64,000 bases of DNA, from assembly GCA_021155205.1 (NCBI GenBank), contig JAJNPS010000027.1, positions 14,043 through 78,042 of the forward strand, in the 5' to 3' direction. Every line of letters begins with the position of its first letter. The first letter of the stretch is position 1. A program made the translations under genes and the position numbers. Below the pieces are notes generated by a model that was not told the origin of the DNA, did no database searches, and was given only the letters and a program-made list of their open reading frames with translations. The DNA is from Rhodobacterales bacterium (lineage in GTDB: Bacteria > Pseudomonadota > Alphaproteobacteria > Rhodobacterales > Rhodobacteraceae). Of this stretch, positions 53,922-63,455 are shown piece by piece.

Positions 53922-55352
53922 CTACAGCCCCTTGGATCGGTAGGTTGTCGCAACCCGACCGATCGACACGATATAGGCCGCCACACGCAGATCGGTGACG
54001 TCATTACGTCCGTGCCAGACGTCGCGCATTGCCTGATAGGCGCCGCGCATCGTGTCATCGAGGCCGGACCGGACCAGTTCCAGCTCCCCCGCACCCTTCA
54101 GATACTTGTCCTTGAACCCCGGCGAAAGCGTCCAGCCCAGGCCCTTGTCCGCCGACAGCTTTTCCAGTTCCTCGACCAGGACGTGATGGCGCGCCTCTTC
54201 GGCGCGGCGCTGCATGCGTCCAAAGCGGATATGGCTCAGGTTCTTGACCCATTCGAAATAGCTGACCGTGACGCCGCCCGCGTTGGCGAACATGTCCGGG
54301 ATGATCACGATCCCTTTCTGGCGCAGGATTTCATCCGCCCCAAAGGTGATCGGGCCATTCGCGGCCTCGACGATCAGGGGCGCCCGGATGCGCGCGGCGT
54401 TGCCAAGGTTGATGACACCTTCCAGTGCGGCGGGGATCAGGATGTCGCAGTCGTGTTCCAGAACGGCGGCACCGTTTTCGGTGTAGATCGCGTGCGGAAA
54501 GGCCTTGATCGTGCCATGCGCCTTGATCCACTGAAAGATCGCCTCGACGTCGAGGCCCTTGTCGTCCAGCAGCGCGCCGTCGCGTTCGATCACCGCGACA
54601 ACCTTGCAGCCATCTTCCTCGGACAGGAACTTGGCCGCGTGATAGCCGACATTGCCAAGGCCCTGGATGATGACCCGCTTGGCGTCAAGGTCGCCGGACA
54701 GCCCTGCCTTGGCCTTGTCCTCCTTGTGCCGGAAGAACTCGCGCAGCGCATACTGCACGCCACGTCCCGTCGCCTCGACCCGGCCCTGGATGCCGCCGGC
54801 ATGTGGCGGCTTGCCGGTGACGCAGGCCTTGGCGTTGATGTCGGTCGTGTTCATCCGCGCATACTGGTCGGCGATCCAGGCCATCTCGCGCTCACCCGTG
54901 CCCATGTCGGGGGCGGGGACGTTCTGGGCCGGATTGATCAGGTCGCGCTTGATCAGCTCATAGGCGAAACGGCGCGTGATCTGCTCCAGTTCATGTTCGT
55001 CCCAGGCGCGCGGGTCGATACACAGCCCGCCCTTGGAGCCGCCAAAGGGTGTTTCCACCAGCGCGCATTTGTAGGTCATCAGCGCCGCCAGCGCCTCAAC
55101 CTCGTCCTGGTTGACCGACAGCGCATAGCGGATGCCGCCCTTGACGGGTTCCATATGTTCGGAATGCACCGACCGATAGCCGGTAAAGGTCTGGATGTCG
55201 CCCCGAAGCCGCACGCCGAACCGCACCGTATAGGTGGAGTTGCAGATGCGGATCTTTTCCTCCAGCCCGGGGCTCAGGTCCATCAGCGCGGTCGCCCGCT
55301 TGAACATGAGATCGACCGATTCGCGAAAGCTGGGTTCCGTGGCAGAATGCAT
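53922..55352 (-). CDS. gdhA: Glutamate dehydrogenase (Glu/Leu/Phe/Val family)
   Basis: 476 residues, hexameric dehydrogenase size. Substrate domain with GYRSVHSEHMEPVKGGIRYA (Lys) and TPFGGSKGGLCIDPR (catalytic Lys), then PAPDMGTGEREMAWIADQYA. NAD(P) fold with VIIQGLGNVGYHAAKFLSEE. Interconverts glutamate and 2-oxoglutarate plus ammonia. ATG at 55352. The upstream region has an AT-rich palindrome that may be a regulatory site. Confidence 0.95.
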   Translation of the reverse strand: MHSATEPSFRESVDLMFKRATALMDLSPGLEEKIRICNSTYTVRFGVRLRGDIQTFTGYRSVHSEHMEPVKGGIRYALSVNQDEVEALAALMTYKCALVETPFGGSKGGLCIDPRAWDEHELEQITRRFAYELIKRDLINPAQNVPAPDMGTGEREMAWIADQYARMNTTDINAKACVTGKPPHAGGIQGRVEATGRGVQYALREFFRHKEDKAKAGLSGDLDAKRVIIQGLGNVGYHAAKFLSEEDGCKVVAVIERDGALLDDKGLDVEAIFQWIKAHGTIKAFPHAIYTENGAAVLEHDCDILIPAALEGVINLGNAARIRAPLIVEAANGPITFGADEILRQKGIVIIPDMFANAGGVTVSYFEWVKNLSHIRFGRMQRRAEEARHHVLVEELEKLSADKGLGWTLSPGFKDKYLKGAGELELVRSGLDDTMRGAYQAMRDVWHGRNDVTDLRVAAYIVSIGRVATTYRSKGL

Positions 55353-55746
55353 CCTGATTCCTCCGTTGCGGTGCGGGCACAGGTGCGCACCTTTGCCGCA
55401 GCCTAGCCGCCAAAGATGAAAATTTCATCATTTCATTCAGAGAACACGGGAAACAGCCCGGCCGAGCCGGATCGGGTCCGAATTCAGGACAGCGATTCGA
55501 AATACAACTCTTGGTTGATGAAGTCTTAATCGCCAATCGCGCTAACAATTTTTGACTCTCTGCTGCGTTGCGAAAGTCGGCACAATCGGAACGGGACCGC
55601 ACAGACCGTTTCTTGCGCCCCCGAATTTGGCGTCGATCCACGCGCCTTGCCACAATTTTGCCCGATCCGCCACGGTACATCGGCAAGAATCCGCGCGCCG
55701 CCTGAATGGTGCCCGGAAATGTGTTGTGTAGCTCATGAGGGCGAAA
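55353..55746. other. 394-bp intergenic region with gdhA operator-like palindrome
   Basis: Divergent region between gdhA and the TadG-like operon. It holds GATGAAA-A-TTTCATC (55415-55429, 7-bp arms) followed by a TTTCAT repeat, AT-rich runs typical of Lrp/AsnC-type or FIS-like sites, about 65-75 bases before the gdhA start. Another AT-rich stretch (55518-55556, TTAATCGCCAATCGCGCTAA) could be a promoter for the plus-strand operon. I see no gene. Confidence 0.5.
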
Positions 55747-57444
55747 ATGAGAGTTGAGTCACTGTTCCCGCGCCTGTCGTCATCCTTTGGACAAGCGAAA
55801 CGGTTTGCGCGGCGCGAAGATGGCGCAGTCGCCTACTTTTCCCTGGTGATCTTCTTTCTGATGTTCCTCATCGGCGGCATGGCCGTTGACCTGATGCGCT
55901 ATGAACACACGCGCGTGACGCTGCAACAGACGATGGACAGGTCGGTGCTGGCCGGGGCCAGCCTGCAGCAGACGCTGGCACCCGCATCGGTCGTCAGCGA
56001 CTATTTCGCCAAGGCGGGCCTGTCGGAATATCTCGATGCCAGCAGCATCGTCGTGACGCAGACGATGAACTCGCGCAACGTCAAGGCCAAGGCGTCGGCG
56101 ATCAGCTACAACATCTTCATGGACATGCTGGGCGTTACCGAGCTGGTGGCACCGGCTGCTGCGGCCGCAGAGCAGCGTCGCACCAATGTGGAGATTGTTC
56201 TGGTGCTGGATATTTCCGGCTCCATGACTGGCAGTTCGGGCGGGACCACCAAGATCGCGGCATTGAAGTCGGCGGCAAAAAGCTTTGTCGACACAGTACT
56301 TGCCAACGACACCGAAAACCGCATCTCCATCGCGATCGTCCCCTACAACGCACAGGTCAACCTGCCGTCGAACCTGCGCGCAAAATACAACGCGACCTAC
56401 AACCACGGTGTCGCCAACATCAACTGCCTTGAGGTTCCCGCCAGCACCTATTCGTCGCTGAACCTGTCGCGGACTTTGGCCATGCCGATGTATTCTCCGG
56501 CTGACAATACAACCGCAATCTCTTCGAAATCAACGTCGTATGTCGCGATCAGTTCAAACGGCATTGCCGCGCAGCAATGCGACCCGCAGCCTGCTGCCCA
56601 AATCATGCTGCCGTCGAACAACAAGACCGCGCTCAAGGCCAAGATCGACGGCCTGATCGCCGAGGGCAACACCTCCATCATGCTCGGCATGCGCTGGGGC
56701 GTGGCCCTGCTTGATCCTGGCGCGCGTCCGATGTTCGATGAACTGATCGGCGCGGGCCAGATTTCGTCGAATTTCTCAGGCCGCCCGTTTGACTACAACG
56801 ACCCCGACAAGATGAAGGTCATCGTGCTGATGACCGATGGTGAACATGTCGCCCACAACATCATGAAGGACGCCTTCAAGACCGGGCTGTCGCCGATCTG
56901 GCGATCCACAGACGGCTACTATTCCATCCAGCATACAACCGGCCGCCCGGCGGCGGCAGGCACCAATCAGTACTGGGTGCCGCACCTGTGTACCTCGACC
57001 AATTGCAGGAACGGGACCAACACGGCAGAAGCCTGGAAGGCAACGCCCTACAACAACGGCGGCGTGACGCAGCAGAACTGGGAGCAGGTCTGGTCCACCG
57101 TTCGCGTGCAATGGGTGGCCTGGCAGCTTTACGCCCGCGCGCTTGGCACCAGCACCACGACGCGCGACACGCAGTACACAAACATAATGAACAACATGGT
57201 CGGAAGCTTCGCGTCGGCGGGCACGATGAATACCCTTCTGCAAGACTCCTGCACCCTGACAAAAGCCCAAGGCGTCGTGGTCTACGGCATTGCGTTCGAG
57301 GCGCCAACGAACGGCCAGACGCAGATTTCGAACTGCTCGTCTTCGCCCAAGTCCAACTATTACTTCAACGCCACCGGCCTGAACATCTCGCAGGTGTTCC
57401 AGACCATCGCCGCAAACATCTCGCAGCTGAGGCTGACCCAATGA
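55747..57444 (+). CDS. TadG-like pilus assembly protein with von Willebrand A domain
   Basis: 565 residues. N-terminal class III signal/membrane segment (GAVAYFSLVIFFLMFLIGGMA, the TadE/TadG pattern) and a vWA domain with MIDAS DISGSM (VEIVLVLDISGSMTGSSGG), then ISIAIVPYNAQVN and VIVLMTDGEHV. Likely a minor pseudopilin or envelope protein of Flp/Tad type. I choose the ATG at 55747 because GAGGGCG precedes it; an ATG 12 bases earlier lacks a clear RBS. It overlaps the next gene by ATGA. Confidence 0.85.
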   Translation: MRVESLFPRLSSSFGQAKRFARREDGAVAYFSLVIFFLMFLIGGMAVDLMRYEHTRVTLQQTMDRSVLAGASLQQTLAPASVVSDYFAKAGLSEYLDASSIVVTQTMNSRNVKAKASAISYNIFMDMLGVTELVAPAAAAAEQRRTNVEIVLVLDISGSMTGSSGGTTKIAALKSAAKSFVDTVLANDTENRISIAIVPYNAQVNLPSNLRAKYNATYNHGVANINCLEVPASTYSSLNLSRTLAMPMYSPADNTTAISSKSTSYVAISSNGIAAQQCDPQPAAQIMLPSNNKTALKAKIDGLIAEGNTSIMLGMRWGVALLDPGARPMFDELIGAGQISSNFSGRPFDYNDPDKMKVIVLMTDGEHVAHNIMKDAFKTGLSPIWRSTDGYYSIQHTTGRPAAAGTNQYWVPHLCTSTNCRNGTNTAEAWKATPYNNGGVTQQNWEQVWSTVRVQWVAWQLYARALGTSTTTRDTQYTNIMNNMVGSFASAGTMNTLLQDSCTLTKAQGVVVYGIAFEAPTNGQTQISNCSSSPKSNYYFNATGLNISQVFQTIAANISQLRLTQ

Positions 57445-57974
57445 TGCGGCTCATCAAGCGTCTGACCCGGAACTTCCGGACAGAGGACGGCACTGCGTCG
57501 ATCGAGTTTCTGTTCGCGATCCCGACGCTGATGGTGATTTTCATGGCGTCGGCCGAATCCGGCTATTTCATGGTGCGCCACATCATGCTGGAACGCGCCG
57601 TCGACATGACGATGCGGGATCTGCGCCTTGGGCTGCTCGGCAACGTGGAACACAACGATTTGCGCACGCTGATGTGTTCGCGCACCGTGGTGATACATGA
57701 CTGCGAAGCAAACCTGAAGATCGAGCTTCAGCCCGTCGACACCTCGACCTGGGCGATGCCGAACACGCCCGCGACCTGCGTTGACCGCACAGACAACATC
57801 GACCCGCCGACATCCTACAGTCGCGGCGGCGGCAGCGAACTGATGCTGGTGCGCGTCTGCGTCCGCCAGGACGCGATGTTCCCGTCGACCGGCGTGGGCC
57901 TCGGGCTGGAACAGGACGCGCAAGGCGGCTATGCGCTTGTGGCCCGTTCCGTCTTTGTCAACGAGCCGAGCTAA
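57441..57974 (+). CDS. TadE-like protein
   Basis: 177 residues. N-terminal TadE segment RTEDGTASIEFLFAIPTLMV (Glu at the +5-like position) followed by a periplasmic part with several Cys. Probable pseudopilin-like protein of the Tad group. Overlaps the TadG-like gene by 4 bases and precedes another TadE-like gene by 14 bases. Confidence 0.85.
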   Translation: MMRLIKRLTRNFRTEDGTASIEFLFAIPTLMVIFMASAESGYFMVRHIMLERAVDMTMRDLRLGLLGNVEHNDLRTLMCSRTVVIHDCEANLKIELQPVDTSTWAMPNTPATCVDRTDNIDPPTSYSRGGGSELMLVRVCVRQDAMFPSTGVGLGLEQDAQGGYALVARSVFVNEPS

Positions 57975-57988
57975 CGGAGTTTCCCCGC

Positions 57989-58552
57989 ATGACCTCTTTC
58001 AAGCGCGCCCTCCGCCGGTTCCGGGACGATGAAAGCGGCCTTATCATGGCCGAATTCGTCATCACCCTGCCGATGCTGATCTGGGTGTTCATGGCGCTGT
58101 TTGCCTATTGGGACATATTCCGGTCGATGAACACCGTCCAGAAGGCAGCATATTCGGTATCCGATCTGATCTCGCGCCAGAACAACGATGTGCCGGTGGC
58201 CTTTATCGACGGCATGCAGACGGTGATGGAGTATCTGCTGCCGACGACGCTGACATCGCAGATGCGCTTTACGTCCGTGAAATGGTCCGTGACCAACAAC
58301 CGTTTCGAGGTGATCTGGTCACGCTCGCCCGGTGGCGCGATGACCCCGCTGACGACTGCCACCTTGCAACCCCTTGCCCCCAAGATCCCGATGATGGCCG
58401 CAACCGACACCGTGGTGATCGTCGAGGCGTCGGTTCCCTATACGCCGGTCTTCAATGTCGGGCTGGCGTCGAACTATACCTTGGATGAATTCATCGTCAC
58501 GCGCCCGCGCTTTCTGACCAAGATCTGCCTGCAGGGACTGCCCTGCACGTGA
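57989..58552 (+). CDS. TadE-like protein
   Basis: 187 residues with TadE-type N-terminus DDESGLIMAEFVITLPMLIW and a C-terminal domain ending DEFIVTRPRF. Third gene of the TadG/TadE cluster; CGGAG precedes the ATG. No Tad secretion ATPase, RcpA or Flp pilin is present in the window, so the apparatus genes must be elsewhere. Confidence 0.85.
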   Translation: MTSFKRALRRFRDDESGLIMAEFVITLPMLIWVFMALFAYWDIFRSMNTVQKAAYSVSDLISRQNNDVPVAFIDGMQTVMEYLLPTTLTSQMRFTSVKWSVTNNRFEVIWSRSPGGAMTPLTTATLQPLAPKIPMMAATDTVVIVEASVPYTPVFNVGLASNYTLDEFIVTRPRFLTKICLQGLPCT

Positions 58553-58682
58553 TCGCCGCAGACCTGCGCGACGCGCGGCTGGCGACGCCCTGACCGCCTG
58601 ATCCGGCCCGGTCTTTCGCCACAGGCTGCGCATGTGGAGTTGGCCTTTGCTTCGCTTGCGCGCGTCGCTAGATTGCGACGGC

Positions 58683-58976
58683 ATGAAACATCGAATGCGC
58701 CTGCCAGAATACATCCCTACCAGGTCAGGCTTTGCCATGGCCTGCGGACTGGTCTTTGCGATATCCGCCTGTACACCCCTGCCCGACATCGCGGCGCGCA
58801 ACGGTGAAATTCCCCCCGGCCCGACACCCGCCATCCTGCCGCTGGACGCCTTGCTGGCGCAGGGCAGCGCGGCGAATACCCCCGGCGATCCGGCGGCGGA
58901 CCTTGCGGCCCGCGCCGCAAGCCTGCGCGCCCGCGCCCGTGCGCTTCGCGATCAGACCCCCGCACCCGGCGCCTGA
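58683..58976 (+). CDS. Small lipoprotein
   Basis: 97 residues from the ATG at 58683; ATG codons at 58695 and 58737 are also possible. Signal segment SGFAMACGLVFAISAC with lipobox ISAC, then Pro/Ala-rich and Arg-rich helical tail (LAARAASLRARARALRD). Between the TadE cluster and hom on the same strand; seen as a Rhodobacteraceae-type envelope protein, function unknown. Confidence 0.6.
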   Translation: MKHRMRLPEYIPTRSGFAMACGLVFAISACTPLPDIAARNGEIPPGPTPAILPLDALLAQGSAANTPGDPAADLAARAASLRARARALRDQTPAPGA

Positions 58977-59083
58977 TCGCGGCCTGCGCGGCATCGCAAT
59001 GAGCGTTGCATGGTCCCGCCCAAACCGATAACACGCGGCACCGGCCCCGCGCCCCCGACACGTGTTTTCGGAGTGACCGATCC

Positions 59084-60373
59084 ATGCCCGCAGCCCCCCT
59101 CAGACTTGGCCTTGCCGGGCTTGGCACCGTCGGCATCGGGGTTGTCCGCATTGTGCAGACCCATGCCGACCTGATTGCCGCCCGCGCCGGACGCCGGGTC
59201 GAGATTGTCGCTGTCTCTGCCCGGGATCGCACCAGAAACCGCGATGCCGACTTGTCTGGCTATGCCTGGGAAGACGATCCGGTCCGCCTTGCTGGCCGCG
59301 ACGACATCGACGTTTTTGTCGAGGTCATGGGCGGTCATGACGGCCCGGCTAAATCAGCAACCGAGGCCGCCATCGCCGCAGGCAAGGACATCGTGACCGC
59401 CAACAAGGCCCTGCTGGCCCATCATGGCCAATCGCTTGCCGAACAGGCCGAGGCGTCGGGCCGCGTGATCCGGTTCGAGGCCGCCGTGGCCGGCGGCATC
59501 CCGGTCATCAAGACCCTGACCGAGGGGCTTGCCGGAAATGCGATGCGCCGTGTCATGGGGGTGATGAACGGGTCTTGCAACTATATCCTGACGCGGATGC
59601 AGGCGGCGGGCCTGTCCTACGAGACGGTCTTTGAAGAGGCGCGGCAGCTTGGCTATCTGGAGGCCGATCCCAACCTTGATGTCGGCGGCATCGACGCGGG
59701 CCACAAGCTGAGCCTGCTGGCCGCCATTGCCTTTGGCACGAGGGTATCCTTCGACGCGGTGCAACTGGAAGGAATCGGTTCGGTGTCGATCGACGACATC
59801 CGGCACGCGGGCGACATGGGTTATCGCATCAAGCTGCTGGGCGTGGCGCAGATGACCGGGCGGGGCCTGGAACAGCGCATGACGCCCTGTCTTGTGCCGG
59901 CCGATCACCCGCTGGGACAGTTGGAGGGCGGCACCAACATGGTAGTCCTCGAAGGCGACAGCGTGGGCCAGATCGTGTTGCGCGGTCCCGGCGCAGGTCA
60001 GGGTCCGACCGCCAGCGCGATCATGGCGGATGTCATCGACATCGCGCGCGGCATCCGCCTGCCGACTTTTGGCCGCCCGGCCGCGACGCTTGCTGCCCCC
60101 GTCGCCGCCGCAACCGGCACCGCGGCACCCTACTACCTGCGGATGACGCTGGTGGACAAACCCGGCGCGCTGGCCAAGATCGCAACCTGCCTTGGCGAAG
60201 CGGGCATTTCCATCGACCGCATGCGCCAGTACGGCCATCAGGGCGCGCAGGCACCCGTCCTGATCGTGACACACAAGGCAACATCGGACGACATCGCGCA
60301 TGCGATGGGCAGGTTTGCGGCGACCGGCGTGCTGGTCGGATCGCCGGTCGCCCTGCGCATCGAAGAGGTCTGA
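59084..60373 (+). CDS. hom: Homoserine dehydrogenase
   Basis: 429 residues, the short NAD(P)-dependent form with a C-terminal ACT domain. N-terminal LRLGLAGLGTVGIGVVRI, VTANKALLAHHG with Lys, MNGSCNYILTRMQ, LGYLEADPNLDVGGIDAGHK. The ACT domain (YLRMTLVDKPGALAKIATCL) from about residue 350 likely binds threonine. Reduces aspartate semialdehyde to homoserine. GGAG precedes the ATG. The order hom-glpX-recJ is typical for the family. Confidence 0.96.
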   Translation: MPAAPLRLGLAGLGTVGIGVVRIVQTHADLIAARAGRRVEIVAVSARDRTRNRDADLSGYAWEDDPVRLAGRDDIDVFVEVMGGHDGPAKSATEAAIAAGKDIVTANKALLAHHGQSLAEQAEASGRVIRFEAAVAGGIPVIKTLTEGLAGNAMRRVMGVMNGSCNYILTRMQAAGLSYETVFEEARQLGYLEADPNLDVGGIDAGHKLSLLAAIAFGTRVSFDAVQLEGIGSVSIDDIRHAGDMGYRIKLLGVAQMTGRGLEQRMTPCLVPADHPLGQLEGGTNMVVLEGDSVGQIVLRGPGAGQGPTASAIMADVIDIARGIRLPTFGRPAATLAAPVAAATGTAAPYYLRMTLVDKPGALAKIATCLGEAGISIDRMRQYGHQGAQAPVLIVTHKATSDDIAHAMGRFAATGVLVGSPVALRIEEV

Positions 60374-60507
60374 GGCGCGACCTTTTTGCCCCGGTCAACC
60401 GCGGATCCGGCGGCGCGGCAGTCTGTTAGCGCCACCAGGGTTGCCGCCTTTCCAGCGCGCGGCTAATCCCGACGCAATCCCGGTTTTTTTTCGGCAAAGG
60501 ATTTCTC

Positions 60508-61485
60508 ATGGCCCCCGCCCTGCAAGAGGCGCTCAAGTTCCAGGATCGGCTGCTGTCGCTCGGGCTTGCCCGCGTGTCGGAGGCCGCCGCCCTCGCATCG
60601 GCGAAACTGATCGGGCGTGGCGATGAAAAAGCCGCCGACCAGGCTGCGGTCAATGCCATGCGCGAACAGCTGAACCTGCTGGACATTGCCGGTGTCGTGG
60701 TGATCGGCGAGGGCGAACGCGACGAAGCCCCGATGCTGTACATTGGCGAAGAGGTCGGCACCGGCAAAGGCCCGGCGGTCGACATCGCGCTTGACCCTCT
60801 GGAAGGCACCACGCTGACCGCCAAGGACATGCCGAACGCGCTTACGGTGATCGCCATGGCGCCGCGCGGCACACTTTTGCACGCCCCCGACGTGTACATG
60901 GAAAAACTCGCGATCGGACCCGGATTCAAGCCCGGCGTTGTCACGATGACGATGACCCCGTCCGAACGGGTTTCGGCCCTGGCGGCGGCCAAGGGTGTCT
61001 CCACCGAGGACATCATGGTCTGCGTGCTGGAACGCCCGCGGCATGAGGCGCTGATCGCCGAAATCCGGTCCACCGGGGCATCCATCCGGCTGATCACGGA
61101 TGGCGACGTGGCGGGCGTCATGCATTGCGCCGAACCCGACATCACGGGGATCGACATGTACATGGGATCAGGTGGTGCGCCAGAAGGGGTGCTGGCGGCG
61201 GCTGCGATGAAATGCATGGGCGGACAGTTCTTCGGCAGGCTCCTGTTTCGCAATGACGACGAACGGGGCCGCGCCAGGACTGCGGGGATCACCAATTTCG
61301 ACCGCGTCTATACCCGCGACGATCTGGTGCGTGGCGAGGTGATCTTTGCCGCCACCGGCGTCACCAACGGCTCGCTTTTGGCCGGGATCAAGCGCGAGCC
61401 GGGCTGGATCACGACCGAGACGCTGCTGATGCGGTCCAAGACCGGGTCGGTGCGCCGCATGACCTATCGCAGTCCCGCACGCTAA
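60508..61485 (+). CDS. glpX: Fructose-1,6-bisphosphatase class II
   Basis: 325 residues. Metal and substrate motifs: VVIGEGERDEAPMLYIGEE, VDIALDPLEGTTLTAKDMPN, ATGVTNGSLLAGIK and SGGAPEGVLAAAA. Hydrolyses fructose-1,6-bisphosphate in gluconeogenesis and possibly sedoheptulose bisphosphate. AAGGA precedes the ATG. Confidence 0.95.
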   Translation: MAPALQEALKFQDRLLSLGLARVSEAAALASAKLIGRGDEKAADQAAVNAMREQLNLLDIAGVVVIGEGERDEAPMLYIGEEVGTGKGPAVDIALDPLEGTTLTAKDMPNALTVIAMAPRGTLLHAPDVYMEKLAIGPGFKPGVVTMTMTPSERVSALAAAKGVSTEDIMVCVLERPRHEALIAEIRSTGASIRLITDGDVAGVMHCAEPDITGIDMYMGSGGAPEGVLAAAAMKCMGGQFFGRLLFRNDDERGRARTAGITNFDRVYTRDDLVRGEVIFAATGVTNGSLLAGIKREPGWITTETLLMRSKTGSVRRMTYRSPAR

Positions 61486-61534
61486 TTCCCCGTCGCCCCT
61501 TGCCGCTTCAGGTCAAGTTCGGCATGAACAGGCC

Positions 61535-63277
61535 ATGACAGCGCGCGCGTTTCTTGACGTGACACACTCGATCACGGGTCGCCGATGGGTCGGCCCCGAC
61601 CTGGGCGGCGAACGGCTGGCCGAGGCGATCGTTCAGGCGACGGGGCTGCCCCTGGCGCTGTGCCAGACGCTGGCGGCGCGGCAGGTCGACCCGGATCAGG
61701 CGGCGACGTTCCTGAACCCCGTCCTGCGCGATCTGTTGCCCGATCCCCTGACCTTGCGCGACATGGACAAGGCGGCGGCGCGGCTTCTGGCCGCCTTGCA
61801 GCGGCGCGAACGGATCGCGGTCTTTGCCGATTACGATGTCGATGGCGGGGCTTCCGCGGCCCTGCTGCAGGTCTGGCTGCGCGACCTTGGACACGTGGCC
61901 ACGATCTACATCCCCGACCGCATCGACGAAGGCTACGGTCCGAATGTGGCCGCCATGCAGGCACTGGGGCAGACGCATGACGTGATCTTTTGCGTCGATT
62001 GCGGCACGCTGTCGCACGGACCCATTGCAGCGGCAGGGTGTGATGTTGTCGTCCTCGATCACCACCTGGGCGGCGAGACGCTGCCGCCCGCGCTGGCCGT
62101 CGTCAATCCGAACCGCCAGGACGAGACCGGCGACCTTGCGCATCTTTGTGCCGCGGGTGTGGTGTTTCTGGTGCTGGTCGAGGCCAACCGCCGCCTGCGC
62201 GCAGACGGCCGGACCGGTCCGGACCTGATGGCGATGCTGGACCTTGTGGCGCTGGCAACGGTGGCGGATGTCGCGCCCCTGATCGGCGTCAACCGCGCTT
62301 TGGTGCGCCAGGGGCTGAAGGTGATGGCCCGGCGCGAACGCCCCGGCCTGCGCGCCCTGGCGGATGTGGCGCGGATGGATGCGGCCCCTTCGGTCTATGC
62401 CTTGGGCTTTGTGCTGGGTCCGCGCGTCAACGCCGGCGGGCGGATCGGTCAGGCGGATCTGGGCGCGCGCCTGCTGGCCACTGCCGACCCGCGCGAGGCC
62501 GACGCGCTGGCGGCGCGGCTCGACACCCTGAACGAAGAACGCCGTGTGATCGAGGCCGCAGTGCGTACCGAGGCGCTGTCCCAGGCCGAGGCGCGGGGAC
62601 TGGAGGCCCCGCTTGTCTGGGCCGCGGGCGACGGCTGGCATCCCGGCGTCGTCGGGATCGTGGCCGCGCGCCTGAAGGAACACGCGCACCGGCCTGCGGT
62701 GGTGATCGGCTTTGACGGCGATGATGGCAAGGGATCGGCGCGGTCCATCCCGGGCGTTGATCTGGGCGCGGCGGTCCACCGGCTTGCGGCCGAGGGGCTG
62801 CTGGTGAAGGGTGGCGGGCACAAGATGGCGGCGGGTCTCAGCCTGACGCGCGCGCAGCTGCGTCCCGCGATGGCACGGCTGTCTGATCTGCTGGCGCGTC
62901 AGGCGGCTGCGGCCACCGGCGCGCGCGATCTGGTGCTGACGGGCCTGATGATGCCGGGGGCGGCCACGGCGGAGCTTGTGGACCAGCTTGAACTTGCCGG
63001 ACCCTTTGGTGCCGCCGCCCCCGCGCCGCGCTTTGCCTTTCCGTCGGTTGCCGTGACATCGCAGCGGATGGGCGAGACTCATCTGCGCCTGCAACTCGAC
63101 GGGGGTGCGGGCGCACGACTGGAGGCAGTTCTCTTCGCTGCCTTTGACGGGCCGCTGGGTCCGGCCCTGGCCGATCCGGGGCGCCGCCGGTTCCATCTGG
63201 CCGGACGGCTCGACCTCAACCATTGGGGCGGGCGCACGCGGGTACAGTTGCGCATCGAGGACGCGGCCTTCACCTGA
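61535..63277 (+). CDS. recJ: Single-stranded-DNA exonuclease RecJ
   Basis: 580 residues. DHH domain: IAVFADYDVDGGASAALLQV, IYIPDRIDEGYG, VIFCVDCGT, VVVLDHHLGGE; DHHA1 domain GSARSIPGVDLGAAVH, LLVKGGGHKMAAGLSL. An OB-like C-terminal region follows. 5'-3' exonuclease for recombination and mismatch repair. Follows glpX by 49 bases. Confidence 0.95.
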   Translation: MTARAFLDVTHSITGRRWVGPDLGGERLAEAIVQATGLPLALCQTLAARQVDPDQAATFLNPVLRDLLPDPLTLRDMDKAAARLLAALQRRERIAVFADYDVDGGASAALLQVWLRDLGHVATIYIPDRIDEGYGPNVAAMQALGQTHDVIFCVDCGTLSHGPIAAAGCDVVVLDHHLGGETLPPALAVVNPNRQDETGDLAHLCAAGVVFLVLVEANRRLRADGRTGPDLMAMLDLVALATVADVAPLIGVNRALVRQGLKVMARRERPGLRALADVARMDAAPSVYALGFVLGPRVNAGGRIGQADLGARLLATADPREADALAARLDTLNEERRVIEAAVRTEALSQAEARGLEAPLVWAAGDGWHPGVVGIVAARLKEHAHRPAVVIGFDGDDGKGSARSIPGVDLGAAVHRLAAEGLLVKGGGHKMAAGLSLTRAQLRPAMARLSDLLARQAAAATGARDLVLTGLMMPGAATAELVDQLELAGPFGAAAPAPRFAFPSVAVTSQRMGETHLRLQLDGGAGARLEAVLFAAFDGPLGPALADPGRRRFHLAGRLDLNHWGGRTRVQLRIEDAAFT

Positions 63278-63334
63278 CCGGTTGCGACGGGTGGTGTGCT
63301 GGCAACCGACCCGGTTTTCCGCGCATTTTTTCCC

Positions 63335-63363
63335 TTGCAGGACGCCTGCCTTGGCCTTAGACA
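63335..63363 (+). promoter_or_regulatory. Candidate promoter of tRNA-Glu
   Basis: CTTGCAG with TTGCAG at 63335-63340, 17-base spacer, TAGACA (63358-63363), about 18 bases before the tRNA start. The -35 is of the alphaproteobacterial CTTG type. Confidence 0.4.
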
Positions 63364-63380
63364 GCCGCCATCCCCGACGG

Positions 63381-63455
63381 GGCCCGTTCGTCTATCGGTT
63401 AGGACATCTGGTTTTCAACCAGGCAAGAGGGGTTCGACTCCCCTACGGGCTGCCA
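63381..63455 (+). tRNA. tRNA-Glu (anticodon TTC), CCA encoded
   Basis: 75 bases. Acceptor stem GGCCCGT/ACGGGCT, D-arm GTCTATCGGTTAGGAC, anticodon stem TCTGG/CCAGG with loop TTTTCAA (anticodon TTC at 63414-63416), T-arm GGGGTTCGACTCCCC, discriminator G and CCA (63453-63455). Its 3' end adjoins an integrase gene reading towards it, the usual att site arrangement. Confidence 0.96.
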
